Shown in pieces: positions 44,581 to 53,736 of a stretch of 64,000 bases of DNA (the first letter of the stretch is position 1; the number at the start of each line of letters is the position of its first letter). A program made the translations under genes and the position numbers. Origin of the DNA: Diaphorobacter sp. HDW4A. GTDB taxonomy: Bacteria; Pseudomonadota; Gammaproteobacteria; Burkholderiales; Burkholderiaceae_C. Location: contig NZ_CP049910.1 in assembly GCF_011305995.1 (NCBI RefSeq), forward strand, positions 4,774,001 to 4,838,000, in the 5' to 3' direction. The notes beneath the pieces were generated by a model. The model was given only the letters and a program-made list of their open reading frames with translations. It made no database searches and was not told the DNA's origin.

Positions 44581-45567
44581 TCAACATGTTCGGCTCTCGC
44601 TCGGGTCCTCAGTCTGAAATGCGGGATACGGAGCAATTCCCGACCGGAGTAGCGCTTGGCACCGGTATTCCCTCGGGTCCATGCCATATGCCTTGCGGAA
44701 CGCGCGGATGAAACCACTGTTGTTTGCGTAACCAGCGGCTTGGCCAATCTGCCCAATGGAGACGCCTGTGACCCGGAGCTGCTGGGCGGCTTGTCGCATG
44801 CGCAAATCTCTGAGCACACTCATGGGCGCTCGGCCAACCAATTCGAAGAAGCGCGCCATGAAGGTTGATCGGCTTAGGCACGCAGTCCTTGCCAGGCTGT
44901 CCACAGTGTGCCTAGCCCCGGGCTTTGCCGTCATTTCGGCGAATGCCTTGGAGATCCTATGGTCCCTCAGAATCGCAAATCGCTCGACCCAGGGGTGAGG
45001 CGAAGTCAACGAGCGACGCAGAAGCAGCACCAAGGTCTGCTTCATGAGCAATGAGGTCATTGCGACACTGCCGGGTTGCTTTCCCTGTAGCTCGACGAGC
45101 GCATGACTCAACTTGGCTGGGAGCTCGTCACCATCCGAAAATCGCTCCACAATTGGCGTGGATAGGCCGCCAAACATGTCAACAACGTCCCCAAATGCGG
45201 CGTGGAAATGGCCACACAGAACACGCGCGCTTCCCGCCAGCATGGCCCGGTTTTCTCGCACCATTCGAAATTGAGAATGTTCGCTGCTGATAGGCGGGAC
45301 GACTACAAGGGTATGTTGGGAAATCGCGATCGACAGGCCATTTGAAGTTGTGAGGGACCCAGTCCCCCACATTCCGTAGTACAGGCGAGTCATACCGTCG
45401 TTCCCTGGCTCGAACCGTCGGTCCCCCTTCAATGTGCATTCTTCAAGAATGACATGGCGTACTTCGAGCGTGCCGACGAGGGTATCCAAATCGGCCGGTG
45501 AGATGCGCAAGATAGGGCTATCGACCTTAGCCACGGAGAAGCTTGGCTCCCCACTCTCGGTGCTCAT
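44581..45567 (-). CDS. AraC-family regulator with Cupin_6 sensor domain, RclR-like (second copy)
   Basis: From ATG 45567 the 328-residue protein has a Cupin_6-type sensor (PILRISPADLDTLVGTLEVR) and a C-terminal AraC domain (VDSLARTACLSRSTFMARFF, IGQIGQAAGYANNSGFIRAF). Cys44 (VILEECTLKG) and Cys118 (ARVLCGHFHA) correspond to Cys31 and Cys127 of the paralogue at 10067. They also correspond by eye to the redox cysteines of RclR. An in-frame extension to 45777 lacks family features. It may have controlled the genes around it, many of which are now broken. An IS66 insertion lies about 390 bp upstream. Confidence 0.88.
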   Translation of the reverse strand: MSTESGEPSFSVAKVDSPILRISPADLDTLVGTLEVRHVILEECTLKGDRRFEPGNDGMTRLYYGMWGTGSLTTSNGLSIAISQHTLVVVPPISSEHSQFRMVRENRAMLAGSARVLCGHFHAAFGDVVDMFGGLSTPIVERFSDGDELPAKLSHALVELQGKQPGSVAMTSLLMKQTLVLLLRRSLTSPHPWVERFAILRDHRISKAFAEMTAKPGARHTVDSLARTACLSRSTFMARFFELVGRAPMSVLRDLRMRQAAQQLRVTGVSIGQIGQAAGYANNSGFIRAFRKAYGMDPREYRCQALLRSGIAPYPAFQTEDPSESRTC

Positions 45568-45946
45568 CAGCTCAGACTGGGTGAAGTCGTTGCTTTGCGC
45601 CACAGTATCTCCTACCGTGCGACTCGGTCCGAACGTATTCCTCCCTGACTTTCGCCGCTTCGACCCAAGCTTGGGCAACTGTGCGTAGCGGCTTCGTCCG
45701 ACCAGAAAGACGGCATGCGGCATTGCTTCCCGCAGGCGTCGTGCGAGAGCCGTCGAACGACCAGTCGACCCCTCCACCCTCCATGGTTGCTGTCACGTAA
45801 ATAGCGCCATCCAAAATACAGACCTCCTTATGCAAATCCCAAACGCGCTTTCGGAGAAGGCGCTAACTCTCGGGGACAGGTGGCTGCGCCCCGAGTTCCA
45901 GCACGGGATGTCGCTGGCGCCAGACACTTTTCCGGCCGCTTCACCG
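45568..45946. other. Upstream region of the AraC gene; short unidentified frame
   Basis: A plus-strand frame from about 45831 (MQIPNALSEKALTLGDRWLR ...) runs into the IS66 insertion point. Across the excised element it would continue for a few more codons (PRFPMPRTSTINT) before a stop. No family is recognised, so it is recorded only as a possibility. Confidence 0.35.
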
Positions 45947-45954
45947 GATGCTCC
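45947..45954. repeat. 8-bp target duplication GATGCTCC, left copy
   Basis: It directly precedes the IS66 end and is repeated exactly at 48544-48551. Confidence 0.95.
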
Positions 45955-46024
45955 GTATCCGTCCGGCCAACCCATCTACCCCGAATGAGCAATTGCAAGC
46001 ACCATCGTGTCCACGTAAACCATC

Positions 46025-46582
46025 GTGCACACCATGTCTCAAGAGATTCCCCATTCGCGCTCCTGTGTCCCCCGCACGCGCCGGGTCTACAGCGCGCAAT
46101 TCAAGGCTGAACTGATCGCTGCGTGCCAGCAGCCCGGCGCATCAATTGCCGCCACAGCGCGTGAACATGGCATGAATGCCAACGTGCTGCATCGCTGGCT
46201 CAAGGAGCATCGTCTGGGCCAGCACCAGAGCGCCTGCGATACCGCGCATGCTGATGCGTCCGGCATCGCCCCACACTGCGCCGATGCAGCGGCTGAGCCA
46301 ATGGCCAATGCACAGGCTGTTTGTGCCCCAGCGCATCAGGCTCATCCGGTGCCGTCCAACCCCGTGCCCGCCTTCATCGCGGTGGCGCTGGGCTCGCCGG
46401 TGATGGGGCCTCAGGCAGCGGGTGTACAAGCTGCCCCAAGTGCTGCATCGGCAGCTTGCTCATCAGACATCCGCATCGAGTGCTGTCATCACGGCACCCT
46501 CGTGACGGTCAATTGGCCGCTGGCCGCTGCTGGCGAGTGTTCCCGCGCATTGCAGGGTTTGTTGCAGGTGCTGCGGCAATGA
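46025..46582 (+). CDS. tnpA: IS66-family accessory protein TnpA
   Basis: The product has about 185 residues from GTG 46025, or 182 from ATG 46034 (MSQEIPHSRSCVPRTRRVYS). It has the IS66 Orf1 helix-turn-helix GASIAATAREHGMNANVLHR, an alanine/proline-rich middle, and the terminal SDIRIECCHHGTLVTVNWPL. Its stop overlaps the tnpB start (ATGA). Confidence 0.92.
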   Translation: MHTMSQEIPHSRSCVPRTRRVYSAQFKAELIAACQQPGASIAATAREHGMNANVLHRWLKEHRLGQHQSACDTAHADASGIAPHCADAAAEPMANAQAVCAPAHQAHPVPSNPVPAFIAVALGSPVMGPQAAGVQAAPSAASAACSSDIRIECCHHGTLVTVNWPLAAAGECSRALQGLLQVLRQ

Positions 46583-46911
46583 TCCGTATCGACGCTGCCT
46601 GGCTTGCCACGGCCCCGCTGGACATGCGCGCCGGCACCGACACGGCGCTGGCCCGCGTAGTCGCCGTCTTCGGCGCCGCCCACCCTCACCATGCCTACCT
46701 GTTCGCCAACAGACGCGCCAACCGCATCAAGGTGCTGGTGCACGACGGCATAGGCATCTGGCTGGCCGCTCGCCGCCTGCACCAGGGCAAGTTCGTCTGG
46801 CCGACGCCAGGCGATGAGCAGTGGCAGTTGGAGCCTGTCCAGCTTGACGCCCTGGTGCTGGGCCTACCCTGGCAACGCATGGGAAACGCCGGCATTATCA
46901 CCATGGTCTGA
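46579..46911 (+). CDS. tnpB: IS66-family accessory protein TnpB
   Basis: The 110-residue product MIRIDAAWLATAPLDMRAGT ... HHAYLFANRRANRIKVLVHD ... LPWQRMGNAG is a standard IS66 Orf2. It is coupled to tnpA by a four-base overlap. Confidence 0.93.
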   Translation: MIRIDAAWLATAPLDMRAGTDTALARVVAVFGAAHPHHAYLFANRRANRIKVLVHDGIGIWLAARRLHQGKFVWPTPGDEQWQLEPVQLDALVLGLPWQRMGNAGIITMV

Positions 46912-46955
46912 AGCCGGCGCGCAATCGGTGGATCTGCGCATGGCAGCGCAGTGCC

Positions 46956-48491
46956 ATGCTTGGCACACTGCCTGTCATGTTGATGCAGCCGCAATTCCTG
47001 GATGATCTGAGCGCCGAGCAGCTGCGCGAGATGACCACGCGGCTGCTCACAGAACTACGCCACAGCCAGGCGCTCAACGCCAAGCTCACCCACGAGAATG
47101 CGCTCTTGAAACGCATGAAGTTCGCCGCACAGTCCGAGCGCTTCAACGCCGAGCAGCGCAGCTTGCTCGAAGACGAGATCGAGGCCGACTTGGCGGCTGT
47201 CTGCTTGGAGATCGAGCAGCTGCAGCCTGCGGCCGCTGCCCCGCAAGCCAAACAACAGCCCAAACGCCAGCCGCTGCCGGCCAATCTGCCGCGCCGCGAG
47301 ATCCGCCACGAGCCCGATTCGACCACCTGCCAGTGCGGCTGTCAGATGAAACGCATCGGCGAAGACGTGGCCGAAAAGCTCGACTATGTGCCCGGCGTGT
47401 TCACGGTGGAGCGTCACATCCGTGGCAAGTGGGCCTGCGCCCAATGCGAGACCATCACCCAGGCGCCGGTTGAAGCGCATGTGATCGACAAAGGCATCCC
47501 CACCACCGGCCTGCTGGCCCAGGTGCTGGTGGCCAAATACGCGGACCACTTGCCGCTGTACCGTCAGGAAAGCATCTTTGCGCGCGCCGGTCTGGCCATT
47601 CCTCGCTCGACTCTGGCGCAGTGGGTAGGCACCTGCGGCGTGCGGCTGCAGCCGCTAGTCGATGCGCTCAAGGCGGAAATACTCGGCCACCGTGTGCTGC
47701 ACGCCGACGAGACGCCAGTGCAAATGCTCAAACCTGGCAAGGGAGCGACGCATCGCGCCTACCTGTGGGCCTACGCGCCAGGGGCGTTCGAAGACATGAA
47801 AGCCGTGGTGTATGACTTCTGCGAGTCCAGGGCTGGCGAGCATGCCCGCAACTTCCTGGGCGACTGGAAGGGGGCACTGGTTTGCGACGACTTCGCCGGC
47901 TACAAGGCCCTGATTGCCAGTGGCGTGACCGAGGTGGGCTGCCTGGCGCATGCCCGGCGCAAACTCTTTGACCTCCATGCGGCGAACAAAAGCCAGCTTG
48001 CCGGGTTCGCGCTGGAGCAATTCGCCAAGGTCTATGACATCGAGCGCGAGGTCAAGGAACTGAACGCCGATCAACGCAAAGCCATTCGTCAGCAGCACAC
48101 CAAGCCGATCCTGGATGCGTTGCACCAGTGGATGACATTGCAGCGGCAGAAACTGCCCGATAGCTCAGCAACGGCCAAGGCCCTGGATTACAGCCTCAGG
48201 CGCTGGACGGCGTTGACACGCTTCGTCGATGACGGGCAACTGCCCGTGGACAACAACTGGATCGAGAACCAGATCCGGCCCATTGCCATTGGCAGAGCCA
48301 ATTGGCTGTTCGCCGGCAGCCTGCGCGCGGGCCAGCGGGCGGCGGCGGTGATGAGCCTGGTGCAGTCGGCGCGCATGAACGGGCATGACCCCTATGCCTA
48401 CCTCCAGGACGTGCTCACAAGGCTGCCCACGCACAAGGCCAGCCGTATCGACGAGCTCTTGCCGCACCGCTGGCAGCCCACTGACATCTGA
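46956..48491 (+). CDS. tnpC: IS66-family transposase TnpC
   Basis: The 511-residue DDE transposase has an N-terminal coil (LSAEQLREMTTRLLTELRHS) and a zinc-ribbon-like CQCGCQMKR and CAQCETI part. The catalytic motifs are [27 protein letters not shown] and [20 protein letters not shown]. The C-terminus LPHRWQPTDI lies 52 bp from the element end. Confidence 0.95.
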   Translation: MLGTLPVMLMQPQFLDDLSAEQLREMTTRLLTELRHSQALNAKLTHENALLKRMKFAAQSERFNAEQRSLLEDEIEADLAAVCLEIEQLQPAAAAPQAKQQPKRQPLPANLPRREIRHEPDSTTCQCGCQMKRIGEDVAEKLDYVPGVFTVERHIRGKWACAQCETITQAPVEAHVIDKGIPTTGLLAQVLVAKYADHLPLYRQESIFARAGLAIPRSTLAQWVGTCGVRLQPLVDALKAEILGHRVLHADETPVQMLKPGKGATHRAYLWAYAPGAFEDMKAVVYDFCESRAGEHARNFLGDWKGALVCDDFAGYKALIASGVTEVGCLAHARRKLFDLHAANKSQLAGFALEQFAKVYDIEREVKELNADQRKAIRQQHTKPILDALHQWMTLQRQKLPDSSATAKALDYSLRRWTALTRFVDDGQLPVDNNWIENQIRPIAIGRANWLFAGSLRAGQRAAAVMSLVQSARMNGHDPYAYLQDVLTRLPTHKASRIDELLPHRWQPTDI

Positions 48492-48543
48492 TCGTCAGCA
48501 ATGGTCGCCATCGGCGGTCAACATGGGTTTGCCGTGCGCTTAC

Positions 48544-48551
48544 GATGCTCC
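48544..48551. repeat. 8-bp target duplication GATGCTCC, right copy
   Basis: Exact match to 45947-45954. Confidence 0.95.
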
Positions 48552-49179
48552 CAGATTCCCTATGCCTCGAACATCCACTATCAACACATAGAAGCTATGC
48601 AGCAGCTGCATGAACAAGAGGGCTAACCTATCTCGCCTCCGAGTACTTCCCGCGTATCGGAGGATGTGCTTCTGTGGAGCAGGATGGCTTCAGGCACTCT
48701 GGACTGCCGGCTTGGACGTCCAGGAAGTGTGCCCAGGCGTCCAAAAATCTGCACAAAGCTTCGTACCTCCGTTCTGTTTTCGATGAAGTTCCCTTAGCAT
48801 TCGAGCCTTATGGTTGGCTTTTCGAGCCGCCATCGAGGGCCGAATATGGCGCGTGAGCGGTGCACGCGAGATAGCAGATACGGTGACCCACCACCACCGC
48901 GCCAAGCGACCTCATCCCGGCTGCGCTGGTTGGCGGTGAAGACACCTAACGTCCGCGCTTTGGCGACCGAGTCTAAGGAGGTTGCGCTCTCGGCAAAGCT
49001 TTCAGAAAACATGCCGCGCGCTCGTTTGTGGGACTTGAACCACGCCTATCGCCTCTACGTCGGGGCTGCTACCGGCCATACTCAAGTGCACTACTGAAAT
49101 GGAGCTGAACGAGCGTGTTGAGGGCACGCTAAAAATCATGCGTTTCGACACTGGCTGCAAACTAAGAGGAGGCCGATTT
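48552..49179. other. 630-bp gap between IS66 copy A and the DedA-rhodanese gene
   Basis: Motif-free frames only. AGAGGAGG at 49165-49172 is the ribosome site of the next gene. Confidence 0.4.
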
Positions 49180-50145
49180 TTGGAGTTCATCATCCAGTTG
49201 CTCACAGAGCACGGCTTGATAGTCGTGTTCTTGAACGTGTTCGCATCGCAGCTGGGGCTTCCACTGCCAATGGTCCCGTTGCTGATAGTCATGGCGGCGC
49301 GCAGTGTGACCGATGATGTCGCCGTCGGCCCCCTGTTCGGCGTTGCGTTCGGGGCCTGCCTGATAGCGGACCTTATTTGCTACACGGCTGGTCGGCGCTA
49401 TGGCAGCCGTGTGTTGCACACCGCATGTCGGCTGTCCCTGTCGCCAGACTCTTGCGTAAGTCAAACCCAGTCGCTCTTCTCGCGCTGGGGCGTGTGGACG
49501 TTGGTTGTGGCGAAGTTCATTCCCGGATTAGGACTCTTCGCCACTGCGCTTTCGGGGCAAAGCCGTGTGCCACTGCAAAGGTTCGTTTTTCTCGACGCGC
49601 TCGGTGTCGCTTTTTTCATCGGTACTTTCATTTGGCTGGGCCGCGCCTTTCATTCAGCGATTGACAGCCTACTCAACACGCTTTCAAGTTATGGCAAGGT
49701 CGGCCTAGCGTCTGTTTTCGTCGCGCTACTCTTCTTTTTGGCATTCCGCCTCGCACGTAGGCACCTGCTGATTCGGGCATTGCGTATGACGCGAATCTCT
49801 GTACCGGAGTTCAAGCGATTGCTCGAGAGTGACACACCTTACGTGGTCTACGACGTACGGGCAGCTGCCAGCCGTGAGCGCGACGGCACTATTCCCGGAG
49901 CGCTGCCTTGGTCGCTAGACGACACCCAGCGACCAGAGGCAGTGGCTTCGCCTGACACTCAGGTCATCGTCTACTGCGACTGTCCAACCGAATACTCAGC
50001 TGCAAAGGTAGCGCGCCACCTGCAACGAGCAGGCTTCACCCGTGTCCGCCCCTTACACGGTGGAATCGAAGCTTGGATTGCGGCCGGCCACCACCTCGAA
50101 CGCCCTACTTTCCGCTCCGATTCGGCGAAGGTTCGCTGCTCCTGA
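49180..50145 (+). CDS. DedA-family membrane protein fused to a rhodanese domain
   Basis: The start is TTG 49180 (LEFIIQLLTEHGLIVVFLNV), set by AGAGGAGG eight bases upstream; the frame is open from 49099. The 321-residue product has a DedA/SNARE-associated domain with five or so membrane segments (SQLGLPLPMVPLLIVMAARS, FSRWGVWTLVVAKFIPGLGL, the conserved FIPG). A C-terminal rhodanese domain follows (YVVYDVRAAASRERDGTIPG, with active Cys in IVYCDCPTEYSAAKVARHLQ). Such fusions are known and sometimes carry the label GlpE. The membrane part may act as a lipid or ion carrier; the rhodanese part handles sulfane sulfur. Confidence 0.88.
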   Translation: MEFIIQLLTEHGLIVVFLNVFASQLGLPLPMVPLLIVMAARSVTDDVAVGPLFGVAFGACLIADLICYTAGRRYGSRVLHTACRLSLSPDSCVSQTQSLFSRWGVWTLVVAKFIPGLGLFATALSGQSRVPLQRFVFLDALGVAFFIGTFIWLGRAFHSAIDSLLNTLSSYGKVGLASVFVALLFFLAFRLARRHLLIRALRMTRISVPEFKRLLESDTPYVVYDVRAAASRERDGTIPGALPWSLDDTQRPEAVASPDTQVIVYCDCPTEYSAAKVARHLQRAGFTRVRPLHGGIEAWIAAGHHLERPTFRSDSAKVRCS

Positions 50146-50382
50146 AGCGGGTGGCCGAGCACACCATGTATTTACAGGCCCGGCCGCCAGCGACACGCCT
50201 GACCTCGACAGTCGCTGTGCGATATTGGCTTCTGCGACGGGCCGCTCATCGCCGAGCCATGGCAAGTGCGGAAAAGCAGAAAGTTCTTGATGATGGGCGT
50301 GCCCCCCGCACGAACCCATTGCACAGGCCAGTGGAGATGCTGCGTCCAATCCCACTTACAACTTTTGAGAGGCGCTGATTTA
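50146..50382. other. Spacer between the DedA-rhodanese gene and a small frame
   Basis: No motif-bearing frame. Confidence 0.35.
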
Positions 50383-50487
50383 ATGGGTCAAGACTTGAAA
50401 ACAAAGGGTGAAATCAAGGTCGGAGATTTTCCGGCCTTCACGACGCTCGACCAACTATCGGGCTTCTTCATCGGAGTAGGAGGATAG
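50383..50487 (+). CDS. Possible 34-residue peptide before the thioredoxin-like gene
   Basis: ATG 50383 follows GAGAGGCGC. The peptide MGQDLKTKGEIKVGDFPAFT ... is hydrophilic and then hydrophobic and ends one base before the ATG of the next gene. It resembles the first lines of a redoxin domain (VGD.FP.FT), so it may be a relic of another thioredoxin-like protein. Coding status is uncertain. Confidence 0.35.
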   Translation: MGQDLKTKGEIKVGDFPAFTTLDQLSGFFIGVGG

Positions 50488-50488
50488 G

Positions 50489-50962
50489 ATGAGCTTATTT
50501 GAACGACAAGCGCCTGAGTTGCGGGTGCAGAGATGGATTGGCGAGGATGGAGGAATCAGCGTCGCACCGCTCAAGCTGTCTGATTTGGGGACTGGTCCAA
50601 AGATTTTGTTCGCCTTCCAGCACTGGTGCCGCGGCTGCCATGCGCATGGGTTTCCAACGCTCCAAAGATTGCATGGTGCACTGAGCTCCAAGGGCGTAGG
50701 TTTCGCTGTGATTCAGACCGTTTTCGAAGGAGCGCATGAGAACACCTTTGACAAGTTGCGGGTGAACCAGCTTAAGTACGAGCTTCCCGTCCCTTACGGT
50801 CATGACGAGCCACCGACCGGTGCAACGCTTCCCACCTTTATGGAAGACTACCGCACGCGAGGAACGCCTTGGTTCACGGTTATCGACGCAGACGGCCTTA
50901 TCGTGTTCTCGGACTTCAATCTTGACGCGGACCTGCTTGTGAAGGAACTTGAGCAAGCGTAG
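50489..50962 (+). CDS. Thioredoxin-like (TlpA/redoxin type) protein
   Basis: AGGAGGATAGG directly before ATG 50489 is a strong ribosome site. The 157-residue protein has a thioredoxin fold with the active site in FAFQHWCRGCHAHGFPTLQR (CRGC), TLPTFMEDYRTRGTPWFTVI with the cis-proline, and DADGLIVFSDFNLD. It has no signal peptide, so a cytoplasmic disulfide reductase or peroxiredoxin-like role is likely. It follows the DedA-rhodanese gene on the same strand. Confidence 0.82.
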   Translation: MSLFERQAPELRVQRWIGEDGGISVAPLKLSDLGTGPKILFAFQHWCRGCHAHGFPTLQRLHGALSSKGVGFAVIQTVFEGAHENTFDKLRVNQLKYELPVPYGHDEPPTGATLPTFMEDYRTRGTPWFTVIDADGLIVFSDFNLDADLLVKELEQA

Positions 50963-51074
50963 CTAATGCGGCGTTCATCCATCCTGATTACTGCCCCTCT
51001 CGTGTCAATCTCTATAGGACGAGGAGGCGGCGTCCATACGCTGCCCATCCTCACAGCGCCTCGATCGTCGGATA

Positions 51075-51455
51075 ATGCGTCGCTTCAGAACATCGCGACT
51101 AAAGCGCTCTACCCGGGGCGACACGTGCGCAATATCAAAGACAGCGACCTACCGCATTGGTGGAAAGGCGAAGTCGGAGTCTCGCGCAATCGAATTGTGC
51201 ATATCGGGCGTCTCTCGCTTGTTCCTGGACTACAAGCCCGAACTTGGTCCACGTTTCTTCGACACGAAAGAAGCATTACCCCTGGTCAACGAACCGATCC
51301 GTGCGGGGGATGTGATGACTTTCAACGGCTTCATCGTCAAGGTGCCTGTCGCCTTCGGTGTTCGCGACTACGACGCGGCCGTAATCTGGTGCGAAGTATT
51401 CGAACAGTTCGTCAGTGCGGCAGAGTACCAACCCTCACATCAGGCTAGGAAATGA
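51075..51455 (+). CDS. Hypothetical protein upstream of an MFS transporter
   Basis: The 126-residue product from ATG 51075 has a basic N-terminal third (MRRFRTSRLKRSTRGD...) unlike the rest. The rest, SGVSRLFLDYKPELGPRFFD ... AFGVRDYDAAVIWCEVFEQF, looks like a compact domain. A different frame just upstream (ALYPGRHVRNIKDSDLPHWW) looks protein-like too, so a frameshift may have cut the true N-terminus. No family recognised. The stop overlaps the MFS start by four bases (ATGA), so the two were expressed together. Confidence 0.5.
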   Translation: MRRFRTSRLKRSTRGDTCAISKTATYRIGGKAKSESRAIELCISGVSRLFLDYKPELGPRFFDTKEALPLVNEPIRAGDVMTFNGFIVKVPVAFGVRDYDAAVIWCEVFEQFVSAAEYQPSHQARK

Positions 51456-52732
51456 GCCAGGCAATTGATACCGTAAGGTTAGTGTGTAAACGGGGACTCG
51501 TTCTCGCACCAGTAGCGGCGTTGCTGCTAAGCGTCGCCGCGCTGCTGCTGGGCAATGGTTTGTTGGGTACGCTCTTGATCGTAAGAGCCGGCCAGGAGGG
51601 TTTCTCGAGCGGCGCGATCAGCGCGATGATGACCTTCTACTTCGCGGGGTTCACAGTAGGCGCGTTCGTATTGCCGCGGATCATTGTTTCTGTAGGGCAC
51701 GTCAGGACCTTCGCTGGATTTGCGGCTATCGCTTCAATGACCACCCTTCTCCATGTAACATTCATAGAGCCGATTGCTTGGATGCCGCTTCGCATGGTTA
51801 CCGGCCTCGCCTATGCGGGCATGATCCTCGCAACGGAGAGCTGGCTCAATGCGCACGCAGTGCCATCCACGCGCGGGCAGCTCCTGTCAATTTTCGGTGT
51901 CGTCTCAATGGGTTCTTGGGCAACGGGGCAAGCGCTTCTCAACATTGCCGCGCCCGCAAGCGTAACTTTGTTCCTCGTCGTGTCGCTGTTGATATCCGCT
52001 GCGGTTGTTCCGATCACGTTGCTGCCAAGCCATCCTCCTGCCGAGGTGGAACAGGAACCGGTCGCGCTCAAGGACGTCGTCCTCGTATCACCTCTCGCTG
52101 CGGTTGGCGTTTTCTTAACCGGCCTGGCTATCGGCGGTTTCTGGGGCATGGGCCCGAACTTCGCCCAGAGGATCGGACTTGATGTGGGCGGTATATCGGC
52201 CTTCATGGCTGCGGTTCTGGGTGGGACACTTGCATTGCAATGGCCACTCGGCTGGCTTTCGGATCGAGTGTCTCGAAACCTTGCCATTGCGTGTGCTGCC
52301 CTTGCGTCTGCAGCCGCTGCCATCGGCGTAGCGCTGGCGGCGGGAGCACCTCTTCCATTGCTCCTCACGGCGGGTGCGCTCTTCGGCGGCTTTGGCATCC
52401 CGATCTACTCGTTGTGTCTCGCCGCCGCAAACGACGACCTTCCGGCCGGTCGGCGACTCGGCACCGCACGAGGGCTTCTTCTGCTCAATGGGGTCGGGAC
52501 AGCCGCAGGACCCCTTATCGGGGGAGCTGCGATGAATATCGTCGGCCCTGGTGGATTATTCCTTTGCGCATCTGTGTTGCTCGCTATCCTAGGGGTGATG
52601 GCCCTCGCACGTGGGCAGCCAAAACGCCCGCTCAAGACCAAGGCCACCCGCTGTCCGAGCACGCCGATGATCACGGGATCTCTCGATACGATGATACGAA
52701 TCCAGGAGGAGTCTCAGCGCGCTCGGTACTAG
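51452..52732 (+). CDS. Major facilitator superfamily transporter (YcaD-like)
   Basis: The 426-residue protein has 12 predicted membrane segments. It has the YcaD-type features LLGNGLLGTLLIVRAGQEGF, YFAGFTVGAFVLPRIIVSVG in the loop 2-3 region, TGLAYAGMILATESWLNAHA, and PLGWLSDRVSRN in the second half (the MFS loop motif). Substrate unknown. It is coupled to the hypothetical gene at 51075. The last 50 codons are duplicated in degenerate form at 5424-5575, beside the RidA gene. Confidence 0.92.
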   Translation: MSQAIDTVRLVCKRGLVLAPVAALLLSVAALLLGNGLLGTLLIVRAGQEGFSSGAISAMMTFYFAGFTVGAFVLPRIIVSVGHVRTFAGFAAIASMTTLLHVTFIEPIAWMPLRMVTGLAYAGMILATESWLNAHAVPSTRGQLLSIFGVVSMGSWATGQALLNIAAPASVTLFLVVSLLISAAVVPITLLPSHPPAEVEQEPVALKDVVLVSPLAAVGVFLTGLAIGGFWGMGPNFAQRIGLDVGGISAFMAAVLGGTLALQWPLGWLSDRVSRNLAIACAALASAAAAIGVALAAGAPLPLLLTAGALFGGFGIPIYSLCLAAANDDLPAGRRLGTARGLLLLNGVGTAAGPLIGGAAMNIVGPGGLFLCASVLLAILGVMALARGQPKRPLKTKATRCPSTPMITGSLDTMIRIQEESQRARY

Positions 52733-52974
52733 CGCGGCGACTGAGGCAGAGGCGCCCTATGCAACGTCTTCTACAAAACCCGAAGCAGCCCGCCAACCGT
52801 CCGCTCCACAGGCCTCATCGACGCGTCGTTTTAATGCCTACATCTGGTCGGCCAGATGCAAGCCTCGCGACCTAGGTTTTCCGCGAAGGCGCCTGCGCCA
52901 CTTGGCTGGTGACATCCGGGCATAGTAGTTGGACGGAGTGTCGACATAGCGGGCCGCTCATATATAAGTGTCCC
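52733..52974. other. Spacer downstream of the MFS gene
   Basis: The first 45 bp still match DNA after the MFS fragment at 5530-5575 (CCCTATGCAACGTCTTCTACA). The rest holds no gene. Confidence 0.45.
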
Positions 52975-53736
52975 ATGGCCGAATCCATCCTCCTCACCGC
53001 CGCCCGAGTTTCTACTTTCGATGGCGACAAGCTGCTGACCGGCGCCAGCGGATTTTTCTTCCTACGCGACGAACGACTTTTCTTCGTCACCAGCCGGCAC
53101 GTCGTCGTTGACGCGCCCACCAAGCATTTTCCAAACCGACTCGAAATCGAGCTGCACACCGATGCCGTCGACCTGACCCAAGCGAGCGTCTTGTCGGTCT
53201 GGCTCTACGTAGACGGCAAGAGCATGTGGCGTCAGGGAAGCGACACAGGCGGCGAGATCGACGTGGCGACCATCGAGCTGGACCGTGCGGCCCTTCCGCC
53301 TTCGGTGGCGATGCACACTTTCACGCCGGCTCACTTGCAGAGCATGCTGGACGAGGTCGAAGTCGGCAGTGCGCTGCTGGTAGTGGGCTATCCGCTGGGC
53401 TTTCACGACGTGATTTATCACCTGCCGGTGGTGCGTCATGCGGTAATCGCATCTTCCTTTGGCGTTCGATTCCAAGGCAAGGGCTACTTTTTGACGGATG
53501 CGCGCACCCACCGTGGGACCAGCGGCGCAGCCGTGGTGATGCGTGCCCCCGGCACCAATCCGGCGCTGCCCTGGAAACTGCTGGGCGTGCACTCCTCGCG
53601 TTTGGACATGAACACACGTGACCTGGCGCTGGACGAGTCGCTGGGTCTCAACTGCGCCTGGTACGCCGACATCCTGCTCACGCTCACGGCGGATGTACCC
53701 GCTCCCTCTGCGTTGCAACCCCAACCAATTGCCTGA
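52975..53736 (+). CDS. Stand-alone trypsin-like serine peptidase
   Basis: The product from ATG 52975 (253 residues) begins MAESILLTAARVSTFDGDKL. A chymotrypsin-fold catalytic triad is visible: His42 (FVTSRHVVVDA), Asp96 (GEIDVATIEL) and Ser183 (HRGTSGAAVVM). There is no signal peptide, membrane segment or PDZ domain, so it differs from DegP/HtrA proteins and likely acts in the cytoplasm. Stand-alone trypsin-like proteins of this size occur in accessory and defence regions; its target is unknown. It directly abuts the remaining part of an AraC gene, whose N-terminus it seems to have replaced. Confidence 0.85.
   Translation: MAESILLTAARVSTFDGDKLLTGASGFFFLRDERLFFVTSRHVVVDAPTKHFPNRLEIELHTDAVDLTQASVLSVWLYVDGKSMWRQGSDTGGEIDVATIELDRAALPPSVAMHTFTPAHLQSMLDEVEVGSALLVVGYPLGFHDVIYHLPVVRHAVIASSFGVRFQGKGYFLTDARTHRGTSGAAVVMRAPGTNPALPWKLLGVHSSRLDMNTRDLALDESLGLNCAWYADILLTLTADVPAPSALQPQPIA

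Larger units (their letters stand above)
45955..48543 (+). mobile_element. Complete IS66-family element, copy A
   Basis: The 2589-bp element has imperfect terminal inverted repeats: GTATCCGTCCGGCCAACCCA at the left and, reading inward from the right, GTAAGCGCACGGCAAACCCA. It is flanked by the exact 8-bp duplication GATGCTCC, the size IS66 elements make. It holds tnpA, tnpB and tnpC on the plus strand. Its length equals that of the element at 53806-56394 and the three proteins are the same, so both are recent. Confidence 0.96.
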
